Positions 25,229 through 34,951 of a stretch of DNA of 64,000 bases are shown one piece after another. The notes beneath the pieces were generated by a model. It saw only the letters and a program-made list of their open reading frames with translations, ran no database searches and was not told the origin of the DNA. The stretch is from positions 1-64,000 of the forward strand of contig NZ_JANHDL010000008.1 of the NCBI RefSeq assembly GCF_024494655.1, in the 5' to 3' direction. Source of the DNA: Halorubrum laminariae. GTDB lineage: Archaea; Halobacteriota; Halobacteria; Halobacteriales; Haloferacaceae. The number at the start of each line of letters is the position of its first letter. The stretch's first letter is position 1. Made by a program: the position numbers and the translations under genes.

Positions 25229-26794
25229 CTAACAGAGCAAGAGGTACAGCCAGTATGGCAGTTCAATAATGCCATCGTTGGGCTGCTGAATTGGTTCGGT
25301 CCCACGGACAGTGTCGCCCGCGAGGAGGAACCCAATTGGGGCGTCGTATGTGTCTTGGAATTCCTGAAGCGCCTCAATAGTGGTCTCACGGGTCCGTGAC
25401 CGATATGCGAGTCCGATTGGGACCGGCGTATTTCCGACCTCGAAGACGAAGTCGACTTCGCCCTCTCGGCCACGCCAGTACTGCACAGCGGGCGTTGGGT
25501 CAGTTCTCTGTGTGGCGTTGACCCCGTACGCAAACCGCATCGTGTGGTCAAAGGCTGCGATGCGGGCAAGTTCCGCTTCTCGTTGGAAGTCGTTACGTAC
25601 CGTTGATGGGGCACCGTCGGCTAGCGCGTTCACGAGCCCGGTATCGCGGAGGTAGAGTCTAACGCCCCGTGGGCGACTGTTGTCGTACTCCGTGACGCCG
25701 GTGAGTACGTACAGTTCAGCGAGCGCCGGCAGGTAGCTGTCGGCGATTGTGCGGCGATCGACATCGAACAACTCGACAAGCTCTTGGTATCGGAATGACT
25801 CTGTCGCGCGGTTCCGGGCTGCCAACGCGCACAACCGTTCGAGGTCCGCAATTGTTTGAATCGATTCGAAGCCGGGCACGTCCTGGTACAGTGCGGTTCG
25901 GACGTTGTCCCGAAGTTGTGTGTAGTCGTCATCGCTCAGTTCACGTGCTGAGTCGACAGCACCATCCTGTTCGTAACTGATGATGCCACCCATCGCAAGG
26001 TACTCGACAACCTGTGATTGGATACGAGCCTCTGCGTCAGCGACTTTCTCATACTTCTCTTGTATTTCTGTGATGGGCCCGGAGAGATCCCCGTCATCTA
26101 TGGCGGCCGGAAGGCTGTTGATCCCCGTGCGTATCGAACTCGGGCTGACGCGGGTCTCTTCCGCTTCGAGGTCGGGATAGAGCGTGAACAGGTAGTCTCG
26201 GAATTTCTCGGGCAGAATGGGTTGGACGTCGTATGCGTCTTGTGGGATGTCGCTGTCGGTAAGTTCTCGAGTTATTTGTACGTCAGCACTGGCAGTCAGC
26301 ACGAGATGTCGATCCGGCGGCTCGTCGATGAGGTCGGCGACAACTGTTCCCCACCCGTCGATCGTTGGCTTGTTGGCGTGTTCGATCTGGTGGATGTCGT
26401 CAAGGAGGATGAACTGCGGCGCGTCGTCAGGCGCGCGTCCGTAGACACGGCTCTCATAATACCGGATGGCGCGTGCGAGTTGCTCGTCGGATTGGAGTTG
26501 ATACAGCGGGTTCGCGTCGAACGGGAGATAGAGGAATCGCTCGGGGGCGTCGCCAGCGTCGATACGGTGGTGGATAAACTGGTGGAGCAGCGTGGTTTTG
26601 CCGACGCCGCGACGCCCGACGAGTGCGAGGATGGGCTGGTCTTCAAACTGACTGCCGGACGCGTGTGGCCGTGCGAGATGGTAGAAATCACTTTTGTGGC
26701 GCACAGGAAGATCGAATGCGTCGGCTCCGTCGTCCCACCACAGATTGTGCTCGTGGAGGGATTCGACGAGGGCGTCGCCAGCATCGAGAGCCAT
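25229..26794 (-). CDS. AAA_14/DUF4143-type ATPase
   Basis: A 521-residue protein of the archaeal ATPase group with an N-terminal P-loop domain and a C-terminal nuclease-like DUF4143 domain. Walker A is ALVGRRGVGKTTLLHQF (about residue 70) and Walker B is FILLDDIHQIE. A central winged helix (ELVEFDVDRRTIADSYLPALAEL) is followed by RGVRLYLRDTGLVNAL and the DUF4143-type core (YWRGREGEVDFVFEVGNTPV) with E-V-D-F and a missing canonical Lys. Members are thought to be DNA-associated ATPases, often in mobile regions. Start at ATG 26794 (MALDAGDALVESL). The next gene diverges. Confidence 0.85.
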   Translation of the reverse strand: MALDAGDALVESLHEHNLWWDDGADAFDLPVRHKSDFYHLARPHASGSQFEDQPILALVGRRGVGKTTLLHQFIHHRIDAGDAPERFLYLPFDANPLYQLQSDEQLARAIRYYESRVYGRAPDDAPQFILLDDIHQIEHANKPTIDGWGTVVADLIDEPPDRHLVLTASADVQITRELTDSDIPQDAYDVQPILPEKFRDYLFTLYPDLEAEETRVSPSSIRTGINSLPAAIDDGDLSGPITEIQEKYEKVADAEARIQSQVVEYLAMGGIISYEQDGAVDSARELSDDDYTQLRDNVRTALYQDVPGFESIQTIADLERLCALAARNRATESFRYQELVELFDVDRRTIADSYLPALAELYVLTGVTEYDNSRPRGVRLYLRDTGLVNALADGAPSTVRNDFQREAELARIAAFDHTMRFAYGVNATQRTDPTPAVQYWRGREGEVDFVFEVGNTPVPIGLAYRSRTRETTIEALQEFQDTYDAPIGFLLAGDTVRGTEPIQQPNDGIIELPYWLYLLLC

Positions 26795-27128
26795 AGGATG
26801 TTGTACATCAAAGAGTACCATCGCAATGGTTGTTCCGGTTGATTACTCTGCGTTGCGGCGTCCGCTTTGCGCGGTTGATACGCGCTCTCCGTCTGTTTTT
26901 GGCTCCCCGTTACCAATAAACCGCACTCCGATGTTTGATATTACTAATCAAATATTTTTTTAATGTACTTTAACAAAGGATTTAAAACAGGATGGTCCAT
27001 ATTGTTGCGTGTACGTGTGAAAAAAGCGCCGCTACGATGGTGCTTATCTGATTAAGCGCGGCGGCGATGCGTGTACTGTGGTTGAGGGCCCGCGGGTTGC
27101 CCGGGTAAACGGCAGCCATCACACCACT
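26795..27128. other. Divergent promoter region
   Basis: About 330 bp between the divergent ATPase and vWA genes. It contains an AT-rich core (about 26935-26990, ATATTACTAATCAAATATT) likely to hold one or both promoters. No gene seen. Confidence 0.5.
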
Positions 27129-29204
27129 ATGGACGACACATTCACCGACACACGGCCCGGGGACCGACTCGGTCTCGACGCCGAATTCATCACCATACGC
27201 ACGATCGGCTGCGACGGCGCGCCAGTGTCCCGACTCCTCGTTACCGACCAGACAGGTGATCAGCTCACCGTGCTCGCCACGCCGGACAGCCATTCGCTGT
27301 GGCCGCTCAAGACCGGTGCCACGTACGCGTTCTCACGGTTGCTCGTCGCCGACCTTGTCGATACCTCGGCGTCGACGCCCCACAGCTGTCCGCAGTGCGG
27401 CGATCAGCTTCGACCCGGGTGGGTGCTCGACACCGCTGACTCCGCGGTCGTGAGCGCGGCGGACGCGTTCGGGATTGACGAGCGCTTCCTCATCCTTGAC
27501 TCGACGTCGTCGCTCGCGCGTCTCTCTGCGGGTGCACGAACCGACGACTGGGTGCCGATACACGATGAGCCGGTCACCGCACCCGACTACGTCTGTCCGT
27601 CCTGTGGCCGTCACATCGATGAGTTCGAACTTCGTCATGCCGAGCACGGTGCCGATGCTGAGATGCACGCAGATGCGAGTCCCGGGGGGCTGAACTGCAT
27701 CTCGAATTCCGAGACGGTCGGTCTCGCTACTGGTGGAGCGAAAGACGTGACGAATTTTCGGGAAAACGTTGTGAACGGATACACTCCGGAACCGGACGCA
27801 ATCAGCGACGAAGGGCTGTTTTACGACTACTACTTCGAGACGGGCGAGCGAACGGCGACAGAGTCATTGTTCGCACCACGGTACGCAGCGGCAGTCACAG
27901 AGCATCCGATTTCTGGTGAGACCGAGCAGTACCTCTCGGTCGGACTCGACTCGACGCTGTCAGTCGACGAGTTCGAGCGGCCGCGACTTGACCTCGTGGC
28001 GGTGCTCGATGTCTCCGGATCGATGTCTAGTCAGTTCGACGAGTACTACTACGACGAGCAGGGCCACCAGTGTGAGGCCGACACCGGCGGCCAGACGAAG
28101 ATCGATGCCGCGACGCAGTCGCTGTGTGCGCTCACGGAACAGCTTCACGTCGAGGACCGGCTCGGTGTCGTCCTCTACAACCACCGCGCCCACGTGGCGA
28201 AACCCATCCGGGATGTCGGGGCGACGGATATGCCCGCGATTCGACAGCACATTCGTGAGATCGCAGCCGGTGGCAGCACGAATATGGAAGACGGGTTCGC
28301 AGCCGCCGTCGATATGCTGGCCGATGGGACGAGCAGTTCAGACGTTGAGCGCCGCGTTATCTTCATGACCGATATGATGCCCAATACCGGTGAAACGGGC
28401 GCGAGTGGACTCACCGACCTGTTCGCCGATGCGGCCGCCGATGGGATCCACACGACCTTCATCGGGATGGGCCTCGACGCAAACGCCGAACTGGCAGACG
28501 CAGTGTCGGGGATCCGCGGTGCGAACCACTACTTCATCCACTCTGCAGACGAGTTCGAGCAACGACTCGGGAAGGAGTTCGACTACATGGTGACGCCGCT
28601 CGTGTACGACCTCGAGTTAGCACTAGACGCAGACGGGTACGAGATCGAGGCTGTCCACGGCTCTCCATCGGGCGATGCTGCCAGTGACCAACTTATGTAC
28701 GTCGGGACGCTGTTCCCGTCGGCCAAGCAAGACGGCGAGGCTCGCGGTGGGGTGCTCCTGGTTCGACTCGCTCCAACAGACGGAGAGGGAAGCCTCGCAC
28801 TGCAGGCTTCGTGGACGGACCGCAACGGGGGCGAACACACCGAGCGCACGTCGGTCTCGCTGCCCGACGAACCAGGACCGTTCACACACAACGGTGTGCG
28901 GAAGGCCGTCGCACTCGCCCGGTATGCACGAGAGCTTCGCGCATGGGCCAGCGACGTCCACGACGGCGCTGCCACCGGGACTGGCGTCGACGATTGGCTG
29001 CTGCCGGATCAGCGTGGTGAGCACGAACGTGAGTCGGTGCCGCTAGTCGTCTCTGACCAGTACGCGCACCGCTTCGCCACGCTCCGCAGTTATCTCGCTG
29101 ATGAGATGGAGGCCGTGAACGACGAGTCGATGAGCCAGGAGCTGTCGTTGCTCAACACGCTTTGGCGGTCGAACGTACAACAGGAGGCCGAGATCTCGAA
29201 ATGA
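27129..29204 (+). CDS. vWA-domain protein with OB-like N-terminus and zinc ribbons
   Basis: A 691-residue protein. Residues 1-75 (AEFITIRTIGCDGAPVSRLL, VTDQTGDQLTVLAT) follow an OB-fold, nucleic-acid-binding pattern. CPQCGDQL and CPSCGRHI (about 85 and 157) form zinc knuckles. From about residue 285 a von Willebrand A domain holds a full MIDAS: DVSGSMS, the GGSTNMEDG Thr, and TDMMPN. The C-terminal part is beta-rich then helical. vWA proteins with MIDAS usually bind a partner through a divalent ion and often pair with MoxR/McrB-type ATPases. ATG 27129 is preferred over GTG 27078. The gene at 29269 follows after 64 bp and is a likely partner. Confidence 0.8.
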   Translation: MDDTFTDTRPGDRLGLDAEFITIRTIGCDGAPVSRLLVTDQTGDQLTVLATPDSHSLWPLKTGATYAFSRLLVADLVDTSASTPHSCPQCGDQLRPGWVLDTADSAVVSAADAFGIDERFLILDSTSSLARLSAGARTDDWVPIHDEPVTAPDYVCPSCGRHIDEFELRHAEHGADAEMHADASPGGLNCISNSETVGLATGGAKDVTNFRENVVNGYTPEPDAISDEGLFYDYYFETGERTATESLFAPRYAAAVTEHPISGETEQYLSVGLDSTLSVDEFERPRLDLVAVLDVSGSMSSQFDEYYYDEQGHQCEADTGGQTKIDAATQSLCALTEQLHVEDRLGVVLYNHRAHVAKPIRDVGATDMPAIRQHIREIAAGGSTNMEDGFAAAVDMLADGTSSSDVERRVIFMTDMMPNTGETGASGLTDLFADAAADGIHTTFIGMGLDANAELADAVSGIRGANHYFIHSADEFEQRLGKEFDYMVTPLVYDLELALDADGYEIEAVHGSPSGDAASDQLMYVGTLFPSAKQDGEARGGVLLVRLAPTDGEGSLALQASWTDRNGGEHTERTSVSLPDEPGPFTHNGVRKAVALARYARELRAWASDVHDGAATGTGVDDWLLPDQRGEHERESVPLVVSDQYAHRFATLRSYLADEMEAVNDESMSQELSLLNTLWRSNVQQEAEISK

Positions 29205-29268
29205 CGCTGGTCTCAGTACTCGTCACCTCACCCTTGGTGTATAACCAGCCGTGGTCACGAGACCACGT

Positions 29269-30660
29269 ATGACCCGGTCTACGCTCAGCCATTCATTGAC
29301 CCCCGCGCTCACTGCGTGGCGAGATATGGTGTCTGAGAGCCCTATTGCCCCCGGCATCGATTTTACTGAGACGAACCGAACGCACGCATGCGAGAAGCAG
29401 CACGAGGCGTTTCTCGCTCATCCATCTCCGGAAACGTTTCGTGCCCTGTGGAATGCCGACACGCTGGCGAGTTATTGGGCTCCGAGTGCTGCTGTCCTCC
29501 TCGGTCCTGATTCGGCGGTTGATTCCTTACTCGGTGTTTGCTCCGAGATGACTGATGCCGTTTCGTTCGATCAGAGATGGCTTGATCGACTCGCTGGGTC
29601 AGATCCTGGGTGGGGTATCCACGAACTATACGCTCGGCTCCAAGGTGGAGCCAACCCCATCCCGACGCTCGAAGCACAAACCGTGCTCCGTTCACTGGGA
29701 TACGACAACGTCGGGACGCCTGACGCTGTTGTAACCGCGATCTCGGAGTTTGCAGAGGACTACGAGTCGGTCGTCGGGCACGCCTCTGTTGGAACCCCGT
29801 ACGAAGTGCCGCTGTACGCGGAAATTGACGAGTTTTTCAGGCTCGTACAGACCGCTGACCGAGACACGATCAACGCCCAGCTCACCGGGCCGTACGCGGC
29901 GCTGTTCCGGCCGCTCGTTGGGCATCGAGTCCACACCAGCAGTGCGGACCCAATCGAATGGGACGGCGTCGATGCGCTGATCGAGTCGCACGTAGATGCT
30001 CGTGACTCGGGCGCGTACGATGACCTCGAAACCGCCCACTGGGGCGGTACACACATCGAATCGTGGAAATGGCAGTTCGCAGAGTACTTCGAGGACGTAA
30101 TTCACGCCCAATTCGATCTCACAGAGTTGACTGCAACAGAGATTCCCAAGTTCTTCGCAGCGATCGAAGAACCTGACGCGGAGTTCGACGCGGTGTCGAA
30201 CGTGCCTGCGAAAATGATGGGCGGACAGTTCCACCGACTGACCTGGCAGGATATCGTCGCGCACTGTCACGACAACCCAGCGGATGCCGCCGCCGTGCTC
30301 AGCGATCTCTACAACGAAGACCTCCCGATTGTCGATCGGCTCAACGAGTTCTACGAGTTCTTCCACCACCTCACCACGCGAGCCGACAACGACCGGAGTC
30401 CCGGATCACTGCTCCGTGCTGCGACAGCACTGCTCATGTACGCGTACCCGGATCAACACATCACGTTTCAGTACCGACGCATGGACCACTTCTTCGCGGC
30501 GTACTCAACGCTTGATGGTCTCGGCACAGGATTCAACGCTCGCCAATATCACGAAGTTGCCGTCGCGTGCCGCGAGCTCATGCGCAAAATCGATGCCCAT
30601 GCCGGTGACGCGTCCATGATCGACGTACAGACGCTCATCTACATCGCTGACGACGCCTGA
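29269..30660 (+). CDS. Hypothetical partner of the vWA protein (McrB N-terminal-like?)
   Basis: A 463-residue, mostly helical acidic protein without P-loop, nuclease or zinc motifs. Its last third (LLRAATALLMYAYPDQHITF, QYRRMDHFFAAYSTLDGLGT) resembles the region that precedes the AAA module in haloarchaeal McrB-type proteins, but here the protein ends without the ATPase. It may therefore be a specificity or adaptor subunit whose ATPase is encoded elsewhere, possibly the divergent gene at 25229. Start ATG 29269 (MTRSTLSHSLTPAL) chosen over GTG 29251. Confidence 0.55.
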   Translation: MTRSTLSHSLTPALTAWRDMVSESPIAPGIDFTETNRTHACEKQHEAFLAHPSPETFRALWNADTLASYWAPSAAVLLGPDSAVDSLLGVCSEMTDAVSFDQRWLDRLAGSDPGWGIHELYARLQGGANPIPTLEAQTVLRSLGYDNVGTPDAVVTAISEFAEDYESVVGHASVGTPYEVPLYAEIDEFFRLVQTADRDTINAQLTGPYAALFRPLVGHRVHTSSADPIEWDGVDALIESHVDARDSGAYDDLETAHWGGTHIESWKWQFAEYFEDVIHAQFDLTELTATEIPKFFAAIEEPDAEFDAVSNVPAKMMGGQFHRLTWQDIVAHCHDNPADAAAVLSDLYNEDLPIVDRLNEFYEFFHHLTTRADNDRSPGSLLRAATALLMYAYPDQHITFQYRRMDHFFAAYSTLDGLGTGFNARQYHEVAVACRELMRKIDAHAGDASMIDVQTLIYIADDA

Positions 30661-30908
30661 CGCCTTTTTACGCCGGGGCCTCTCTCGGCTGTGAACGCGA
30701 TACCATACTGGTGGAGTACATGCTAAAAGATGATTTTGTGATTCCACTAGGAACGCTACTATATTTCCAGTTGGGGATCGGTAAGAGTATCAAGACGTTC
30801 ACCTTGACCGGAAGGATTGTAGTGGTCTGATCAACAAGCGGTGCTGTGTGCGTTCACGACAACTTTGATGGGCGCGTTGTATGACAAATGGAGCCGCAGA
30901 GTGGGAAC

Positions 30909-33842
30909 CTACCTTGACTCAAAGTACCCTAAATCCGAATAGTAATTCCTCAAATCATCATAAACTTGTGCACAACTAGTCGATGCATCAAGATGATCAG
31001 CTACGTTTCCAAGCGTATCAAAGTCTCCAACGAGTACGAGTCGCTTTTGCGCACGAGTAAGTGCAACATTTAGCCGACGTGGACCTTCATCAGGAAACTC
31101 GAGAAATCCAGCGTTATTTCGGTCATTACTCCTCACAAAAGAGACGATGATCGCTTTTCGTTCACTTCCCTGAAAAGAGTCTATCGTATCAACTTCTATC
31201 CGATTCGGATTTTCTATATCCTGATTATGTAATTCACCAGCGATTTTCCCGATTTGCGCACTGTAAGAAGTAATAATACCGATCTCATCATGACTGAGGC
31301 CTTTATTTAGTAGCAGCTCAGCCTGCTCTGCGACGATCTGAGCCTCTATTATATTGTATTTGGATTTTGAACTCCGATCTGTTTGTTCACTCCCTTCTAC
31401 GTGAATCCCACTTAGAGGATCCATTCCGAGTATTGACCAATCTTTGTTGATATTTCCGTGGTTCAAACTTCCCTCATAAAATTGCTCACTTGGGAATTGC
31501 GCAATATCCTTATTCATCCGATACTGCGTGAGAAGCCGTTCCGCGAATTTTCTCCCATATCTGTCAAGAATATGTTCGAATAGAGAGACGTGCATTTCCT
31601 CCAGTTTTGCGTCTTCACTTGATGCGAACGGCGGGAGTTGTCTGTGATCCCCCGCGAGAACGATATTGTCTCCTCTTAATAGGGAAATCAATGTCGCAGG
31701 CTGTGCCGCTTGAGTTGCTTCATCAACCACTACCCAATCGAAAGTTCTCGACAAATCTGCACACGCAGACATAGTTCCTGCGACAACCTGTGCATCGTCC
31801 GGACGAATATCGCCGTGGTATTTCTGAATCACATTGTTACGGGAATTCTGTCCAATTCTCGCAATAGAGAAATCGTCTTGTTTCGCTGCAAAATGTAGCG
31901 ACTTCTCATCCGGATTATCAATATCCGATGTACCAACGATCAAGTTGTCGACTGCTTGGTTCGAATGAGCAACAGCGAGGACATGATCACCCTTTGCGAC
32001 AGCAGCTTTAATTAATGCCGTTAAAGTTCTTGTTTTTCCTGTTCCTGGTGGACCATGTATACAGGATATACCCGATGTGCCGAGTGCACGATTAACTGCA
32101 CGTTGCTGCGGGGCATTGAGGGACGGATCGACTAACGCAGCAACGTTTGCTTGCCTTTCGATAATTTCTCGCTCGCCTGTAATGATTTCGTCAATTAGAT
32201 CGGAACGTTGAGCCTTGTTCACAGCCTCTGTCTCACGATCGTATGTGGTAGGATTGAGTAGCTGATATATACTGTAAGCCGGAATTTCTTGGCTTGAATC
32301 GAGCTGACTCAGCTCTTTATTTACTTTGTGATGATAATCATAATCAGTTTTCAGACCGATCCCGATGGTTTGCTCATCGACGAACGTTACGATGGCCTCT
32401 GTAGGGAGAGCATCGGTTTCTCGATCCACATCGATTATTACTTCAGACCCAGGGTAGATCCCAAACTGGTCCACTAGATTTTTTGGATGTGTTACATAAT
32501 CCGGAACCACCTGCTCGTATACATATTGGTTATCATATTCTGGATGGTGCTGTTTTCCGATTGACATGACCTCAGGAATCGCTTGTTGATTTTGAGCTAA
32601 TTTTTCGGTCGCCTGGGTTTGGTATCGTTCCCAGCCTTCCTGTCGGGTCGCTTCACGTTCTAATTCGATGAAGTCCTGTAGACCTTGATAATAATCATCG
32701 CGTTCGTCAGCAGATAGGGACTCAACCGCTGTATGAGTGGTCACTTCATTATTCGATACAGAATTACTGGTAGTGCTTAGTAAACACTCTATGTGATCAT
32801 ATACTTGGGTGATGCTGTTATCGCAGTACCTGCATACAGAGTCTCGAAAAATCGAGGTCAAGTGCTCGTTGCTAACGTGTTCTACTAACGCTTCGATAGA
32901 CTCGATCGACTCTGTACAATCTGGGCATATCAATTTCCCTGTGTCGGATTCTAATTGAACAGTTCCCCCAGTAGCATCAGCGAAGCATGGATAGTGTGTG
33001 AACAAGTCAGAGCGTGAGGCGTCCTTGAGATTATCTCCGCATGCAGGACAGCACCCATTATCCAGTAGCGACGGTACGTGGTCGTTTTGAATGTGTACAG
33101 CTAACTTCCCTTTATTGTAGGTAGAGTAATCGCATACAAAGCAGTCAGTCAGATCTAATGGCAGCGAAAAATATTCTAACAACTCAGAAGCATCAACCTC
33201 CTCTGAACACTGGAGGTGAGACGCTACTTCTTCAAGCGAGATCTTCTCATGACACCCAGGGCAAACTCTGCCTCCAGAGAATCCGCCACTGCCATCAAAA
33301 TGCTCGGACCAGAGGTGGTATTGAATAAGATCTGCAGACTCCGCTTGAGAGTCGCAATTTTTGATTGGGCAAACAAATCCAGTTCCCGCTGGTTTGTCAC
33401 TAAATGCGGAGTGATTGTTGAGATAGTGTTGGGCATGGTCATCGCTAGAATCTCTTGACTCCCCACATCCAACACAACTGTCAGTTTCTGATAAAACAAT
33501 ATGATCGAAGAGTTCACTCTCAGAGTGAGCCGAGGAGATGTGTGATTTAAGTTGATACTCGCTCTCGCTACTGATCCCACACAGAGGGCATAGCAAGCTT
33601 CCAGAACCAAACCACTCGATAGTACTTGAGTCAATATTATTCAGCCTATCTAGACAGGAAGAATGATATATGAGAGAATCACTCCGGATAGGTACTTCAC
33701 AACTTGGACAGACGACCGTGCCATCCGGACTGAGGTTACCTCCATTAGGAAGAATAGATGCCCGATGATTGTTCCATAAGTGGGTGTTTAAATCACCTAG
33801 AGATGATTGTGAGTCATCACACTGAGGACATTGTAATAGCAC
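30909..33842 (-). CDS. SF1 (Upf1/Dna2-like) helicase with an N-terminal array of about ten zinc fingers
   Basis: A 977-residue protein. Residues 1-365 contain about ten successive Cys2-His2 or Cys2-His-Cys modules of 25-40 residues, starting at CPQC, CPSC, CPLC, CVGC, CPIKNC, CPGC, CFVC, CPAC, CPDC and CRYC. Full C2H2 fingers (ending HLWNNH, HISSAH, HYLNNH, HLWSEH, HIQNDH, HVSNEH) tend to alternate with C2HC fingers. A helical linker and an OB-like segment follow (YPGSEVIIDVDRETDALPTE). The SF1B helicase core has Walker A GPPGTGKTRTL (about 595), VVVDEATQAAQ, GDHRQLPP, QYRMN, TIDSFQGSERKAIIV and RRLNVALTRAQKRL. It should unwind nucleic acid in an ATP-dependent way, with fingers giving target choice. 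GC is clearly lower than in the neighbours, consistent with transfer. Confidence 0.9.
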   Translation of the reverse strand: MLLQCPQCDDSQSSLGDLNTHLWNNHRASILPNGGNLSPDGTVVCPSCEVPIRSDSLIYHSSCLDRLNNIDSSTIEWFGSGSLLCPLCGISSESEYQLKSHISSAHSESELFDHIVLSETDSCVGCGESRDSSDDHAQHYLNNHSAFSDKPAGTGFVCPIKNCDSQAESADLIQYHLWSEHFDGSGGFSGGRVCPGCHEKISLEEVASHLQCSEEVDASELLEYFSLPLDLTDCFVCDYSTYNKGKLAVHIQNDHVPSLLDNGCCPACGDNLKDASRSDLFTHYPCFADATGGTVQLESDTGKLICPDCTESIESIEALVEHVSNEHLTSIFRDSVCRYCDNSITQVYDHIECLLSTTSNSVSNNEVTTHTAVESLSADERDDYYQGLQDFIELEREATRQEGWERYQTQATEKLAQNQQAIPEVMSIGKQHHPEYDNQYVYEQVVPDYVTHPKNLVDQFGIYPGSEVIIDVDRETDALPTEAIVTFVDEQTIGIGLKTDYDYHHKVNKELSQLDSSQEIPAYSIYQLLNPTTYDRETEAVNKAQRSDLIDEIITGEREIIERQANVAALVDPSLNAPQQRAVNRALGTSGISCIHGPPGTGKTRTLTALIKAAVAKGDHVLAVAHSNQAVDNLIVGTSDIDNPDEKSLHFAAKQDDFSIARIGQNSRNNVIQKYHGDIRPDDAQVVAGTMSACADLSRTFDWVVVDEATQAAQPATLISLLRGDNIVLAGDHRQLPPFASSEDAKLEEMHVSLFEHILDRYGRKFAERLLTQYRMNKDIAQFPSEQFYEGSLNHGNINKDWSILGMDPLSGIHVEGSEQTDRSSKSKYNIIEAQIVAEQAELLLNKGLSHDEIGIITSYSAQIGKIAGELHNQDIENPNRIEVDTIDSFQGSERKAIIVSFVRSNDRNNAGFLEFPDEGPRRLNVALTRAQKRLVLVGDFDTLGNVADHLDASTSCAQVYDDLRNYYSDLGYFESR

Positions 33843-34251
33843 ACTCTACGTCTTTTATCCTCCACTCATCAACCTATTGATCCGCGAACAATAAATAGTC
33901 AGATCTGCTAACGAGCTCGATGAATAGATGAAGATATTATCTGACATTTATACCGACTCAGCTAAGTCTACCATTTGATATTACTGATGCCAGCGGCGTG
34001 TCTACCTATCAACGATATATACTCATTTGTCCTGTTGAATCCTCAGTACCTAACAGAGTTTGTGTGCTGAATAAAGGGACCGATGCTGTAAAATAAAACC
34101 AGTCCGTGATTACACACCGAGACTTCTAGACAATTTTTTGAAAACTGTACCTACCCACTACCAACTACTTTCCACAACACAGCCATCAAAATCATAAGAG
34201 GATTAGTCGATTCGTTCAAATATATATGTATGCCACTTTAGAATTAGGACG
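33843..34251. other. AT-rich intergenic region
   Basis: No gene seen in about 410 bp. CAAATATATATGTA near 34217 is a probable TATA box for the gene at 34252. The promoter of the helicase gene should lie at 33850-33900. Confidence 0.45.
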
Positions 34252-34623
34252 ATGGACCCAGATACCTCATCCACGAACACAATAGATCAGGAGAACGAGA
34301 ATGATGATATTCTCACATCAAGTGATGAGCGACCGACTTATAAAGTTGAATTCACCTCCGATGTGGCACGTATGTTGACGGGTAGCACTCACACTGATGC
34401 TGAGCAAATCATTGATTATGTGAACGTGTCAGATATGAATGCTGGGGAGATTCGAACTTTACTCAACAGTATTGGAAATATGTCCGGAGCAGCTGCCCAA
34501 CGCCATGCATTAATCTGTATACTGTTAGAGAAAGGAGACCTCAAACCAGATCTGTTGTCGGAAATGCTAGACCATAGTGATGTGCCGGTAATTGTGGATA
34601 ACTACGATAGCACCGATACGTGA
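34252..34623 (+). CDS. Hypothetical acidic protein, 123 aa
   Basis: An acidic N-terminus (DQENENDDILTSSDE) precedes a helical domain (SDVARMLTGSTHTDAEQIID, LLNSIGNMSGAAAQRHALIC). Low GC like the zinc-finger helicase it faces away from. No family recognised. It could be a small regulator or partner of that helicase, by proximity only. Confidence 0.5.
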   Translation: MDPDTSSTNTIDQENENDDILTSSDERPTYKVEFTSDVARMLTGSTHTDAEQIIDYVNVSDMNAGEIRTLLNSIGNMSGAAAQRHALICILLEKGDLKPDLLSEMLDHSDVPVIVDNYDSTDT

Positions 34624-34951
34624 ATAACTGCTGTTGAGTATCGAATCATAAACCAAGCTACAAAACTACTGTACCATCGATCAGTACTAACCGAATTTAA
34701 GACGGCTTCATGTGTGATCTGCGCGCTGTACCTCGCACAACTATCTATTCTCAGCGGTCAGCGGGCGATCCCCAACGAGCCGTTGTTTCACATCACGTCA
34801 TGACTGAAAGACAGAATCCCACTAGGCCCACTCATTTTACGACATGACTATCTAAACGAGATGAGACGACCCAGAGACGTCAGCTGTAGCCGCTGTTCGC
34901 CAGCAGGTTGCTAACACATACCATTAAGTTCAACAACATATAATTGGTCGT
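34624..34951. other. Intergenic region without a supported gene
   Basis: About 330 bp with no convincing coding; ACATATAATT at 34937-34946 lies close to ATG 34952 and may be part of its promoter. Confidence 0.4.

Noticed and set aside
26018..26842. Plus-strand open frame of 274 codons
   Set aside because: Complement of the AAA_14/DUF4143 ATPase gene, whose motifs on the minus strand are unmistakable.
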